From: Ctenosaura bakeri
Lineage: Eukaryota > Chordata > Lepidosauria > Squamata > Iguanidae
Assembly: GCA_948474755.1 (NCBI GenBank)
Contig: CAOLHI010000922.1
Span: 124,001-188,000 of the forward strand
Reading direction: 5' to 3'
DNA length: 64,000 bases
In this document: piece by piece, positions 44,246 to 56,722 of the stretch
Layout: each line of letters starts with the position of its first letter
How positions within the stretch are numbered: position 1 is the stretch's first letter
Notes under the pieces: model-generated
What the model was told of the DNA's origin: nothing
Database searches by the model: none
Seen by the model: only the letters and a program-made list of their open reading frames with translations
Translations under genes and position numbers: made by a program

Positions 44246-47200
44246 AAAAAAGTACTGGAGATCCAAAGATACCCACCCTGATCAGAATGAATCTAAATAA
44301 CAAATGAATTCTTTTTATGGAAGCAAGTATCACAGCCATTTCATCAATTTCAGAACAACAAGCATTTATGTTATAGAAGTTATGTATGTACATTTTAAAC
44401 GCTGAAATTATTGTCCAACACATTAACCAAAAGATGGAGCCAGCCCTACAAAATGAGGCAACTGCTTCAAGTGGCAGAAGCTGGAGCAGCAAAAGCACCT
44501 CATAGTTCCTCTAAAGCTGCCAACAGTTGTTCAGTGTTACAGAAAAGAACTGTGTATGCCTTACAACCTGTCCCAGGCTCCCTAAACTATCCTTCACCCT
44601 CTGGTGCAGCGGAGGATGCTATCTTGTCACCAGTGTTGAATTCAGAGTCATTTATCACTCCACCTGACTTTTCTACTTTCAGTGGAGAAGCACTACCTTA
44701 TCCTTTGCCTCAGTTGGGGAACATTTTGTGACATCCTTGTACAATCTCTCTCACTCTCTATTTCTCTTTCTCTTTCTCTCTCTGCAAACTTCATATATGT
44801 GTTCAACCGAGTTTACCCAAGCTTTGCATTTTGATCTGTTCTGCTTGCTATCAAGGACAATAGGAGGTGGTTAACAAAAGCTTCAGAGTTCATTTCCCTC
44901 ATGAATCCAGCAAAAGCTCATAAAAAGTTCAATATTAAAGTCATTGAAAAATGTGAAAAACACTGCCTTGTGGTGTTTCGGACAACTGAAATATCCCATG
45001 ATTTGAATAAATCATTTGCAGTTTTCTATATGCAAGGATATGCAAAACTGATCCTTTAATTTTTGCAGTCTTTTGCATTTCTGCCCCATGGTCTTGGTTA
45101 CCCACAGTGCCTCAGATATTGTTGCTTAGCATAGCTGAGTATAAATGGAATGCAGACAGAGATGCCATACTTTGTTTTGAATCTTACTGATTCAGTCCCA
45201 ACTATAGTAGATCCAATGAATCCATCTTTAAGTGATGACTCAACACTTTGTAAATGACATTAATTCAGATATTTGTCTTCAGTTCTTAACATCCAAGCCT
45301 TGTTCAAGAGTCTTCAAGAGTTTGAACCAATTCTTGAACCAATCCTTTTTCCTAATAGAAGGTAAATCAAGTAGATGCATGTAGAACTAGGGTAGTGAAA
45401 GTACTACATTGTTCTTCATGACTCTTCCCACTGTCCTAGATCTTTTGATGCTAACTGCTACCCCAAAATATGGGTGACTCTGAGGTCCACCCACAATGAC
45501 AGTGTCTCCGTGAAACAGTGGAGAATATTAGCTCAAAGGGGAGGTCTGCAGGAGGAGGGGTAACCTTACAGGATCTTTTATACCCGTGTATACCAGTACT
45601 AATGCAGGGACACCAGCCAGAGATTCATTTTTTTTTTATTGGGGGAATTAATAATACATACATACAAGATCCAAGCAGTCTCACAATCACACAAGGATAA
45701 CTGAAGGAAAAAGGAGGGAAAATTGGATAACAAAAAGTTAAGATGAAGTGGGTAATATTTACCTGTCCTGCAGAGAAGAGATGAAGCAATGTGGCTTAGA
45801 CTAAGGGTTTGAAGGTAGTACACAAATGGGAATCAGAACAGCAGAATGACAGCCTATGTCCAGAGTACTATGGGTTATCTGGATCAGAGCTACAGTTTTA
45901 ATACCTTGTTTCCACCCTGAGGGGGAAGGTGCTACCCTGGCAGAGTAAACAATGGGGTCTGGAGCTAGCTAATGGCTTTAACATTAGGTGCTGAAGGATG
46001 GATGGGAATCATGATAGCTCCTTAATGGCTGAGCAGGTATGGAAACGAAGGGATAATTTGGCAGGGAGTGGATTGAAGACAATCAGAGGCAATTTTGAGT
46101 ATTAAAGTTGTTGAGAGACATTTGCAAATCTCTTATCACTGAAGCTTTGCTGACAATGAGCTGGCCATGCCATCCTCTTCTTTCACATTTCACATGTTCT
46201 CTTTCTCTAGCATAGCTTTTCAGCCCTCTCAGTGTATAATTTATGTCTTATGCCAATCAAATGATATTTGCCAATTATACCATATCACAGAGTGGGGAGG
46301 GGGTGGTATACGGCCTGGTAACGTAACAGTGGAAAGTGACATCTTTATGCTAACACATCAATAGGTTATTTGCTCGGTTCCATTTTTGTTTTCTTCCAGG
46401 AGCTATAAAAACCTCATTCTGAGTTTGTTGAACTGGAGATCCAGGATTTGCTATACCTAGTCACAATCCCCTCATTCCCCTGGCTGTGGCTATCTTATGA
46501 AGAATGTTTGACACTGAATAGCTTTTTGCACAACATCCACAAGAAAACATATGCATATGTAACCTGGAGTTACATGCATATATGCCACAATCAGAATTCC
46601 AGCTAATTTAAAACATGGATAAACCTACTGGGGTGAGTTTTATAAGGTCATTTGGTTTGAAAGAAAGATGCTATCTGCTAACAAATAAATGCATAAGAAA
46701 CACAGTTAGCAGACTATGACTAGCATCCTGTTGGTAACATATGGAAGTTCAGTGTCAAACTATGCCTGCACATGTTCTTTTATGCTCATTCTAGGAGGAG
46801 GTATTCAGTACCTTCTTTGTGTGATGACACACAAACACACGCTCAGCACAGAGCATTCGTCTTTCTTGTGCAGTGACACCTGCCCAGGAAAGGTGAGAGG
46901 GACAAGGACCACGTAGCTACAACTGCACACATGATAACAAAGTCATTCTCTGGGACCTCCAGAGGTGTTCTTTGGCTGTGACCCACCCACCACATGCCAC
47001 TTAATAGCTGTGTCAGGGGGCTGGAAAAGGCGAGGGAAACAGAGTAGAATTTCATCTGGTGGAACTTTATGATCTGACAGAGGATGAAGCATTTTAATAT
47101 TATGTTGTTGTTTTTTCATTGGAGATGGCAAAATTTCAGTACAAACAGCATGCTGAGTCCCTTCCCACACATAAGTTAAGTTCCAGTTATACCCCCATGG

Positions 47201-47942
47201 AAGTTAGGGCAGCACAGGAATTTCTTCTGCATTCCATCTCATCCTCAAAAATTCCCTGCTTTGTGGGTTAGGCTTCAAGCTTATGCAAATAGTTGTTTAG
47301 ACCCAAGTTTCCAAACTTCAGTCAAAAACCCAAACACTGCATTGTATTTTCCATAGCCATCAGAATGATGACAATGTACATGGACAACACTAACAGTTAT
47401 GATTGATAAAGCTGTACCATTTGACTGTATGGAAGGAAGCATTTTGGATAATAACAGTCAATAGATACTTAAAGTATTTTTTACTTGAGGTTTATGACTA
47501 ATCAATTTCTGTTTTTTGTTTTTTTGTTTTTATGCAGTTGTCTTCCAGTCCATACTGTCTCAGTTAGATGGGGGCTGGAGACAGAATCTGCATCTTATCA
47601 GCTGGCTCTGGAGTCATCCAATAAAATTTGCATAATTGAAAAGCATATATATTAATATGTCAACTTTTAAGATGTGAGGGAAAAGTTCACAGCATAAACA
47701 ACTTTTCAGTGGGGGAGATTCATGCAAGCAATGTATACAGTTTAAAATGTTCAAGAAAATTTGCAGATATATATATATATAGATGATATAGACATACCTA
47801 AGCAAAAGCAGATCCTTTTGGTTCCTTTAAAAATGAAGGAAGTAGACCTGGACTGGATGGAGCCATGGAAAAAGAGAAAGCTTGCAATACAGACCTGTGA
47901 TTCTCTCATAGTCATTTCTGATATTGCTATAGGAGTAATATT
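44246..47942. other. Intron 2, mostly unique
   Basis: A (CT)n-rich tract is at 44744-44783 and an (AT)n run at 47766-47781. No NDST4 exon 3 was found: no splice-flanked frame continuing after NDVK. Frames of up to 106 codons (e.g. 44411-44731) have no domain or splice context. Confidence 0.45.
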
Positions 47943-48630
47943 GGAATCATAGAATCATAGACTTGGAAGAGACCACAAGGGCCGTTGAATCCAATCCCCC
48001 CTTCCGTGAAGGAATACAGCATCAAAGCATGTCCAACAGATGGCCTCCCAGCCTCTCTTTAAAAACCTCCAAAGAAAGAGACTCCACCACACTTGGAGGC
48101 ATTGCATTCCACCATCAAATTGCTCTTACCACCAAGAAATTCTTCCCAATGTTTAGATGGAATCTTGTTTCCTGAAGTTTGAAGCCATTGCTCCATTGTC
48201 CTAGTCTCTTGAACAACAGAAAATAGACTTGCTCCCTCCTCCATATGACATGCCTTCATATATTTAAATATGGCTATCATGTCATTTCTTAACCTTCTCT
48301 TCTCCAGGCCAAACATACCCAGCTCCCTAAGCCTTTCCTCATATGGTATGGTTTTCAGGTTTTCTACCATTTTGGTCACCCTCCCCTGGACACATTCCAG
48401 ATTGTCAGTGTCTTTCCTGAACTGAGATGCCCAGAGCAGGACACAGTTCTGGAAAGTGGGATCTGACCAAAGCAGAATAGAGCAGTGATATCACTTCCTT
48501 TGACGTAGATATTACACTCTTGTTGATGCAGCTCATAATTGCATTGACTTTCCTAACTTCTGCTTCATATTGCTGACTCATATTCAGCTTGTTGTCTACT
48601 AAGACTTCTAGATCCTTTTCATATTATATT
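47943..48630 (-). mobile_element. CR1 LINE 3' part
   Basis: The tail GAATCATAGAATCATAGACTTGG is at 47944, followed by the ORF2 C-terminal frame on the minus strand (MVENLKTIPYEERLRELGMF, RRLRNDMIAIFKYMKACHME). The frame is broken at several points. The sequence differs from the other copies at many sites (GLEKRRLRND in place of [10 protein letters not shown]) and so belongs to another subfamily or is older. 5'-truncated around 48630. Confidence 0.85.
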
Positions 48631-49743
48631 CATTATATAGATAAGAGTTTGTCTGTGGCATATTCCTCTTTCCTGGTTGCATAATTTAGAAAGTCTACAG
48701 CAGAAACATACAACTGATACTGCACAAAGGGGATATAGACATGGAGTTGCTATAGGCATAATCTTAAAATACTTTGCTACCTTTGATCAATACTTTTCTT
48801 ACTGGGAAAAAAATGATGTTTTTTGTTAGTGGGGATGATATCTGAATACAAAACACTTTGAGATTCACCAGTAGCCTGCATTTAGCTTTTATCAGAAGCT
48901 TTTGCATTTTAAAGTTTTATTTGCTTTCAAATCAGATTTTTTTTCAGTGTATTTCTTAATGATCCGTTTACAAGCCATATAATTTTTAGATGGATTAGTA
49001 CACAAGCCAAGTTCTTTGCTAATGAACATTTTTTAAAAAAGTAGCTGCTTTACGGTAAAGAAAAACTACTGAGGCTTAGGGGAAAAAAACCTGTCAACAC
49101 TGGCAAACAATTGAAAGTCAGTGTATATGACCTTCCCCAATGAGATAAAGTAACCTCTTCAGGAAGAGAAAGAAAAGGTCAGGAGACAAGGGGAATGGAT
49201 TTTTCTAAAAGATACTTTAGAACTGTGGTTTATGTATTTCAAGATGCCTAATGATTCTGTGATAGTTCTTTGCACTGTGTGCTAAAACATTATCTGATTC
49301 AAATGATCACCAAAAGCCCATGGTATCAACTTCACTGGTCTACATTATCTCAGAATACATGTGGGGGGAAGCTGATAGTTGGAATGTGAAATCACACAAG
49401 AAAGTGGATGTCGGGGAGGGAAAGGTTTCAGGATGGCGAAGTGGCCATTTGGTGCAGGGGATCATCTCTGGTGACTGAAGTAGCCTGAAGCTTGAGGGCT
49501 GGAGGCAGGATGAGTTTCCTCTTTTTGCTCCCATGATCCGGCTACTTCACTTAATAGCTGAAGGAGCAACTCCCAAGGAGTCCACCTTCCTTTCCTGACC
49601 TGCCCAGCAGCAGCTTTAGTCCCCTGGTGGACCAGCTAAAATCTTGTACACACAGGATATCAAATTTTATCTGTTGTTATTATTTCCTGTGAAATTCACT
49701 GGTTTTACAATGGATATCCAAAACAATTGAAAAATAATAATAC
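48631..49743. other. Intron 2, unique sequence
   Basis: AT-rich; nothing coding recognised. Confidence 0.4.
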
Positions 49744-49770
49744 CACACACACACATACACACACACACAC
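49744..49770. repeat. (CA)n microsatellite
   Basis: CA run with one TACA interruption. Confidence 0.9.
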
Positions 49771-49902
49771 AAAACAACAGTCAAAAAAACATTTGCAACA
49801 TGGTCAGACCCTAGACTCCCTTCCAGACTGCCAGGCCTCATTAACATGTACTAGGCCCCCTCCTCTTTTCAGTCCTGGTTCTGTTCTGTATTTGCATTTA
49901 CT

Positions 49903-50324
49903 TAGGCCCCTTCTGTACAACCCTTCCAACCTGCCATGAGAACAGGAGAAGGATGGAGCTTCGACAACATTTCTATATGAAATTGTTGTGGTCCCATCTT
50001 TTCCCCATCCCCAGGCAGCACAATCATGGATTAAATCATTTGTGGGTTTTCCCTGTCAATGGCCCGTGATCACACCACCATCGTGGACTTACCTGTCCTA
50101 CAGAAGCCCAGGAAGCACAATGGCTGTGCTTCTTGCCCCAGTGTGGCCTGGGGAGGTACCAAGCTGCACTGCGGAAGGAAGAAGCATGACATTCACATTT
50201 CCTTCACCCTGGAGCAAGCTGGTGTGGAGGGGAATACTCCTGTTGTCCATCTCTCCCAGCAGAGCCGATGCCAGGATCTCCACTAGAGGACTCCACAAAA
50301 AGATAGGGCGCAGAAAGGGCCGTA
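49903..50324. mobile_element. hAT-like MITE, copy 3 (422 bp)
   Basis: Starts TAGGCCCCTTCTGTAC and ends GCGCAGAAAGGGCCGTA; the two ends are imperfect inverted repeats. Internal order matches the 55916 element: an ACCTG-containing stretch, then CTTCTTGCCCCAGTGTGGCC, then CTGCACTGCGGAAGGAAG. The length, 422, is almost that of the 55916 copy (419). Copies 1 and 2 have higher CpG content; this one has lost many CpGs. The 120-codon frame inside is not conserved between copies. Confidence 0.6.
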
Positions 50325-52268
50325 GTTTTATTTGTAAGAATTTAATGTAGAAATATACCTGGAGAAATGAATAACTCATTTGCTGTAACCATTCTTTGAG
50401 GAGGATGTTGTTGTTCTGTGTATTGTGAAAGGATGGTGCACAGTTTGGGAGGACTCTTTGTGCATTTACTTCTTTCGCCTATGGACCTCCTGACCCTAAA
50501 GCATTCAATTTGGTTCTCATGTTCAAAGTACCAATTTCCTTCCCTTTCTTTTCAAATGATATAAAATGCCATTAGTCTTTGGCACCTCCTTAGATTTTTT
50601 TTTGAGGGCCTCTAGTTTTTTTTCCCCACTCACCTGATCTTTACGCATTAAAAGGCACTTTGAACTCTGAAAGAGTGTTCTCATTTCAGTGCCATAAAGA
50701 CACAAATACATATAAGAGCCACACATTTCTTTTGATCATGGGGAATGAAATAGCACCATAACATCAGGGGACTCTATCCTACATGTGTTCAGGGGAAGGA
50801 GTGAGGTGTGATAAACCTAATTATAGAGTTCCATTTGGTTAGTTCTGTGATCCTTCTGAAAGCAGGTTTTTATATACAAAAGATGACAGAAAAGAAAATG
50901 TACACCATTCCTTCATTCATGGCCAAACTTTTACAACAAAGGTAACAATTGTTTTGCAGTGAGGGAATAAAATTGGTTTGTCAAAAGTATATAATCTGTC
51001 AGTGCTAAGGTGGCAATATAGACTGTTTCTTGAACAGCGATTGATATGGTATTTATTGTGCAAAGTCTTTCTTTGAAGACATTAAAGGACTAAGACAGCC
51101 CATGACAGACTTTCAGGATAGGTACAAATGAATATGCATTGCAAAGGGCGAAGGGAATGTGGGGGGTGGCATTGTGCCTACCTAAGGGTGGGATTCTGTA
51201 GGGATGGAAAGAATATTCAAAAATATTTTTAAAAAACCATATTTGTGGAGTGTCAAGAATTCCTGATTAGAAGAATCCTGGACTGATGAGAATCTTTGCA
51301 GTTCAGAATTTATTCTCTGCAAGAGTCACACATGGTTGTTTTTCACAGAAAACAGCATGGAATCCTATTTGGCTATTACAAATGTGTAACTGCCATAGTT
51401 ATTGAGCTATACAGTGAATTACCAAGAAGTAGCCACTGCAGTTGATGGGGATCCATTGCCCTTTTGCTCAGGAAGCAGCTCTCTGATGCCCCCTCTCCTG
51501 TAAATGATTTCCATTGTGAAATGTCGAAGAAGAGGTCCCTGTCAAAATTCCCTTTTGTGCTGGAGATCACTCATTGGGGGGGGAGTCAGTCAGCTTCTTC
51601 CCAAGTGACAGACAGCCCCCCTTGATTCGAAACAGTTACTTCCTGGTAAGTGAGAAATGGGGGACTTTCACAATCCCTATATATCTCGTAAACTAGAGGC
51701 TATGTAGAGATCATGAATCACACAAGGATGAATCTGTAACTTCAGCTTGTACATTTGTAACTACCCAAAAGAATTTTGGCCAGTATTTCTATGTATAAAT
51801 ATTACTTCTTCCACAGGGGAAAATTGTTTCCTGCATAGAAAATGCTGTATTTGGAGAGTTGTACTGCACCAAATTAATATCTGGTGATCTCCATACAAAA
51901 TGGCAGTGTCTGTACCAAGAACAACTTTTCTGCAAAGGAAACAATATTTCTGCGTAGGGATAACATTTCCTGAATTACCAATAGTCTTCAAAAGTGGTTT
52001 GATTTTTGAAGATGTTTTTGCAGTGAGAAGAAAACTGCTGAAGTTACTCATTTCTTTCTTTGAGAAGAAACTTAGGGAAGAATTACATATGTAGTTTACT
52101 CTGATTACATATTGACCCATTATTGACCCATTGATGCATTATATGATCAGTTACATTTTTACAGGATCATATAGTGGCAATGAAGGAAGGAAAATGAAAT
52201 CATCATTGCTGACATGAGATTATCCAAGTCAGCCCCTCTATGAGGTCCTTGCTCTGAGATATGCACAA
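50325..52268. other. Intron 2, unique sequence
   Basis: T-rich runs near 50597 and 50619; no clear repeat. A frame at 51761-52120 (minus) of 119 codons shows no domain. Confidence 0.4.
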
Positions 52269-52470
52269 AGACCATTTCCGTCCTACACTGTTATAGTGTT
52301 ATTATTCCACTTTCAACATCCTGTGAAATTCTGAGGTTTGCAGTTTACTGAGGCCAAAGAGCTCTCTGGCTGAGAATTTTGAATGCCCCTCCCTAAAATG
52401 CAAACCTCCGGATTCCATAGGATGCTGAAAGTGGAATAATAGCACTGTAACAATGTAGTGTGGAAAGGCC
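52269..52470. mobile_element. Palindromic MITE family A
   Basis: AGACCATTTCCGTCCTACAC at the left is answered by GTAGTGTGGAAAGGCCC at the right. The arms contain GTGTTATTATTCCACTTTCA and TGAAAGTGGAATAATAGCAC. The inner arm has GGTTTGCAGTTTACTGAGG and CAAACCTCCGGATTCCATAG. About 200 bp, one hairpin. Confidence 0.85.
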
Positions 52471-53084
52471 CAAAGACTCAATCAGACACAGGAAAAATGG
52501 GCTGCTCTAGGCCAGTAACTGTTCATTCCCATTCACAATGGCAACTTTATCTTCCTTCCTTTTGCTACCTTTGTGCCTGCAGTCTTTTTTCTTCCTCTTG
52601 TCACCACTGTGAATTATAGTTTTGCTGGTATAGTTTTCCAGTGGCATACTTATACAAATATTGTTTACCAACAAGAGCATGACTGGGTGCTTAAATGTTT
52701 GTGTTGAAATTAAGGGAGGAGAACCTGTTTGTAAATCCCACTCTCCATCCACTTCACATGCTCATTGTACCCAGTTTGAAAACCTGCAAACCTTGCAGTG
52801 TAAAAAACTCAAAAGAGGCATAATAAAGGTAGTCAAGCCAAGATTCCAAGATTCTCTGGTCATTGAGCTTCCTGAGGACAATTAGCATCCCTCGGGACTC
52901 ATTCAGATGGAAACAATAGCACTATAGGGACAATCTCAGCAAAAACATATTCTTTCTTCCCTCTCCTTCTCTTCTTCTTCCCCTCTCCCTCCTCTTCTTT
53001 TTGTATATGAAGTTTAAATTAATGAACAAATTGTAAAACTGTACAGTCTCATGAGCTAGAAGTCAAGCATAACAAAGGCACTCT
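52471..53084. other. Intron 2, unique sequence
   Basis: A polypyrimidine tract at 52949-52999 (TTCTTTCTTCCCTCTCC and further TTCTTC units). Nothing coding recognised. Confidence 0.4.
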
Positions 53085-53305
53085 CATCCAGCTGCCAAAC
53101 ATCTCAATGCTTGGGAGATTAAGACTGAGAGAAAGACTTCTCCCAGAGGTTTTGACAATCAGAAGCGTTGTAATTCCTCATGTCAGTCTCGCTCACTGGT
53201 GGAAGGAGGCTGGAGAGATCCTCTTAGTCCTTGTGCCCCGATTGGCAATTGAACAGGCCTCTTTTGCCCAGTGTGGCTGCTGGCTGTTAAGGAGGATGGA
53301 GGGGG
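53085..53305 (+). repeat. Dispersed repeat family C, copy 3
   Basis: GGAGAGATCCTCTTAGTCCTTG, CTTTTGCCCAGTGTGGCTGC and TGGCTGTTAAGGAGG correspond in order to copies at 28100-28200 and 32610-32705. The part after this, present in the other two copies (GAATAxxG, ATGGATCCAT), is missing because a CR1 begins close to it at about 53348. Confidence 0.5.
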
Positions 53306-53347
53306 AGTTGGGCCAGGAGATATTACTTTGTTATGTGTATGCAGACA

Positions 53348-54126
53348 GATTGGAGAGCTGAGTTTCAACAGAGACAAATGCAAAGTCCTACACATAGGCA
53401 GAAAAAATGGAATGCACAAATATAAGCTGGGGGATGCATGCTGGATAGCAGCACATGTGAAAGGGATCTGGGAGTCTTGGTAGATCACAAGCTGAACATG
53501 AGTCAGCAGTGTGATATGGCAGCCAGGAAAGACAACATGATTCTTAGTTGCATCAATAGGAGTATGGTGTCTAGATCAAGGAAAGTAATGGTGCCACTCT
53601 ATTCTGCATTGGTTAAGCCTCATTTGGAATACTGTGTCCAGTTCTGGGCACTTCAATTCAAGTAGGATATCGACAAGCTGGAATATGTCCAGAGGAGGGC
53701 GACCAAAATGGTGAAGTGTCTGGAATCTTTGTCCAATGAGGAACAGCTTAGGGAGCTGGGTATGTTTAGTCTGCAGAAGAGAAGGTTAAGAGGGGACATG
53801 ATAGCCATGTTTAAATATTTGAAAGGATGTCATGTTGAGGAGGGAGCAGACTTGTTTTCTGCTGTTCCAGAGCCTAGGACAAGGAGCAATGGATTCAAGC
53901 TACAGAAAAGGAGATTCCACCTGAACCTCAGGAAGAACTTCCTGACGGTCAGAGCTGTCCAGCACTGGAATATGCTGCCTCGGAGTGTGGTAGAGTCTCC
54001 TTGTTTGCAGATTTTTAAGGATGGCCATCTGTTGGGAATGCTTTGATGTGTGTTCTTGCATGACAGAGGGTTGGACTAGATGGCCTTTGTGGTCTCTTCC
54101 AACTCTATAATGTTATGATTCTATGA
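53348..54126 (+). mobile_element. CR1 LINE 3' part
   Basis: The frame begins FNRDKCKVLHIGRKNGMHKY (53370) and runs through [38 protein letters not shown] and [20 protein letters not shown] to a tail TTATGATTCTATGAT. Broken by frameshifts near 53440 and a stop at 53665. 5' truncated. The 3' tail shows the usual octamer units. Confidence 0.92.
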
Positions 54127-55449
54127 TGTGGAATGTCAGCAATGATCTTTAAGATAGTCTGAACCCAAGGCTAATCTCAAGGCTAAATATAGTGTCTTCC
54201 TGGACGTGTTTTTCTTTACTCTATCTCCATCCAGCCTGCTAGACTCTGCTTCCACAATGGTTGATTATACTTCCCCAACCTGCTTTATGACTTATTGTCT
54301 TGTACATTTGATGTGGTGTCCTCAGGCCAGCCCAATTGTCTGAGAACATAGGCAATCCTCCCTGATAACTCTGTCCTCACACACACACACACACACATAG
54401 AGAGAGAGAGAGAGAGGGGTGTTTTTCTCTTTAGAGGCCCATCACAACTCTAAAGATAGGACCAGCTCTGTAAATATTTGATTATTTATTTGATAAATAA
54501 ACAAACCTCACCAACCTGTCCTTACTGTCCTTATCAAGACTATAGCTTCTGAAATAATTGCACATTGGTCAGGTTCCTATTGGCCAACCTTCACTGTGAA
54601 GTAGTTACTGAAGAACAAATCACCTTGTCTTTCAAAAAAAAAAAAATGACAAAATTGGTCTTGGTCAATTTTTGAAGTGCCAGAGGACTTCTGCTTCTTA
54701 TATTGAAACAGACTAATGGGTCCCTATCTCTGAAAATTGCTTCAGAGTGATCTGTTGCCATGTTTTGTAGAGTTGTACATTTAACCTGTGTTTAGATCAA
54801 CAACACATATTACTCAAGAAGAAGTATGAAACAACAACCAGTTGTTTCCTATATTGGAAAAGGATATGTTAAGTGCTGACTGAATCAGTGCCATGTCAGC
54901 AAGACTAGCTAATCCAAATTTAAAGACCAGTCATAATTATCTTCTTAAAAGCATTTTGTGCCGCAATCAATGCTTCACAAGGAATGTCAGATGTAATTTA
55001 CTTCTACCAGTAACAATATTACTTAGGTTAACTTTCCTTGACTCTGTCTTTGTCATCTAAATGCATGAAGAAGAAAGAGTTCTCAGGCCAACGAAACCAC
55101 TTTGTATCATAAACTTTATGTATGAAATTTGCAAGCAACCCAGTTCAAACAGGGGCATTATTAATTCATTGAAGCACGTGCATAGATAGATAAGGCAGAA
55201 AGATGGTTGTAAAGGAAGCCTCCACTATAATTTACTGTCTGGGTAATTTTTTAGTTGTCGTTATTGAGTTGGCAGTGGGCAGCTATATAAAGCAACATTT
55301 GGCGTTGGTGAGTTGCTTGTGCAATATATGCATTGTGATTTTTTTTTAAAAAAAGAAGACTCTCATCCTCACTGTTCAGCCTATTTTAGTGTTGAAGGAA
55401 ATCTCATATATCATAGACTTCAGCCTTGTTTAACACAGTGTTGTAAGAA
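54127..55449. other. Intron 2; (CA)n(GA)n at 54378-54417
   Basis: The microsatellite is a perfect CA run followed by a perfect GA run. The rest is unique; an A-run is at 54635-54646. The stretch 55020-55180 is moderately complex with no recognised repeat. Confidence 0.5.
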
Positions 55450-55866
55450 TGCAATTTGAGTAGAGCTGTGCTGGATCATACCAAAGTCGTATCTAGTTCA
55501 TTACTCTGTTCTCATAGCAGACAGCCAAATTCCTAGGGGAAGCCCGCAGGTGCCTAGTAGCAACTTCCTACTTTAGTTCCTAGTTCCTAATGGATAGCTA
55601 ACATGACTAGAAACTTTTGATAGCCTTATCATTCATGAATTTCACTAATTGCTTTTTAAAGCTGTTGAAGTTGTGAGTCATCAATATGTGTTACAGCAAC
55701 TGTTTCTAAAACTATGAAAAATTACTTCCTTATATCATGTCCTGAATGTCCCACCATTCAGTTTCATCAACTGGATCTGGATTTCATATTATGAGAGAGG
55801 CAGAAAAGCTTCTCCTTATCTCCTTTCTGTGCATAATTTACTAGGCCTGAAGCGTCAAGATCCTAT
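55450..55866 (-). mobile_element. CR1/L3-like LINE 3' fragment
   Basis: On the plus strand the sequence reads CTGTGCTGGATCATACCAAA, CTCATAGCAGACAGCCAAAT, AATTTCACTAATTGCTTTTTAAAGC, TTACTTCCTTATATCATGTCC and TGAGAGAGGCAGAAAAGC. This is the reverse complement of the ORF2 end and 3' UTR of a CR1 subfamily different from the others here. It is 15-25 percent diverged by eye from what I recall as the reptile form. Confidence 0.7.
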
Positions 55867-55915
55867 CCACACTTACCTCGAGCAAGCCCTACCGAACATA
55901 GCAGGCCTTACTAAG

Positions 55916-56334
55916 TAGGGCCCTTTTTGCATGCATTTTTTTTGCACGAGCACCCCTTGAGCATCACGTGAATGGGAGCATCGCTCCGTATGACACACTC
56001 CCACTCGCGCAACGCTCACGAGGCTAAAGCAGGGTGCGCACGCATTTTTTTATTTTCGGCCGTAAGCCAAAAATACTGTGCGCTCACGCAATGCTCGTGG
56101 TGCCCTCGCACGTTTACCTGCATGTGGTGCTTCGGCGAGCCGGGCCAGTTGCGCTTCCTTCCCCCAGCACAGCCTACAGCTCACAGACTGCACTGCAGAA
56201 GGAAGGGGCGGGGCTCTAGCGCGACGGTCGCGCTACCAGGAAGCTGATGTGGGAGGCAGAAGGGCTGTTGTGAGTGGCTCGCGCGCGCGCCGCTCCCCAC
56301 TGCCGCTACAAAGGTAAGGTACAAAAAGGGCCTA
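55916..56334. mobile_element. hAT-like MITE, copy 2 (419 bp, CpG-rich)
   Basis: Starts TAGGGCCCTTTTTGCATGC and ends GTACAAAAAGGGCCTA. The ends are inverted repeats (AGGCCCTTTTTG). TTACTAAGTA occurs at both flanks (55908-55917 and 56339-56348), the right copy set off by four bases, so an 8-10 bp target duplication is likely. Very CpG-rich with (CG)5 near 56280, so it is the youngest-looking of three copies. Open frames here are not conserved between copies. Confidence 0.7.
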
Positions 56335-56348
56335 GGGTTTACTAAGTA

Positions 56349-56661
56349 AGCATGCATGGACTTTTGCTGTGAAATGTAAGTTATCTCATGTGTAAGATAT
56401 GAATTTCCCCTGGACTGACTCCTGTAAGCAGGACGCCTGCTAACATCTAGTAAATTAAAAGTGGTTTTAACGTCGGGATTACAGTTACGCTGTAACACAC
56501 TAGGTACTTTGGTCATCTTTTCTTGAACAGCAGTAGCCATTTAACTATTCTGTCCCAAATCTTACCCTGTTTCTCAAGCTAAGCTGCTATAAATCAGGAC
56601 ACTTATTATTTCATTTTCTCAAGTTATTCAAAGCAGTTTTCAACTTCCCATCATCAGGGTA
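56349..56661. other. Intron 2, unique sequence
   Basis: No repeat or exon recognised. Confidence 0.4.
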
Positions 56662-56722
56662 ATGATGATAGTAGTAGCAGTAGTAGTAGTAATAATAATA
56701 ATAATAGTAGTAGTAGTAGTAA
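56662..56722. repeat. (GTA)n/(AAT)n compound microsatellite
   Basis: GATGATA then GTA units, AAT units, then GTA units again. Confidence 0.9.

Noticed and set aside
55916..56334. CpG island and promoter of another gene
   Set aside because: The CpG-rich block is a copy of a repeat found at 1-356 and 49903-50324 with terminal inverted repeats, and no exon follows it.
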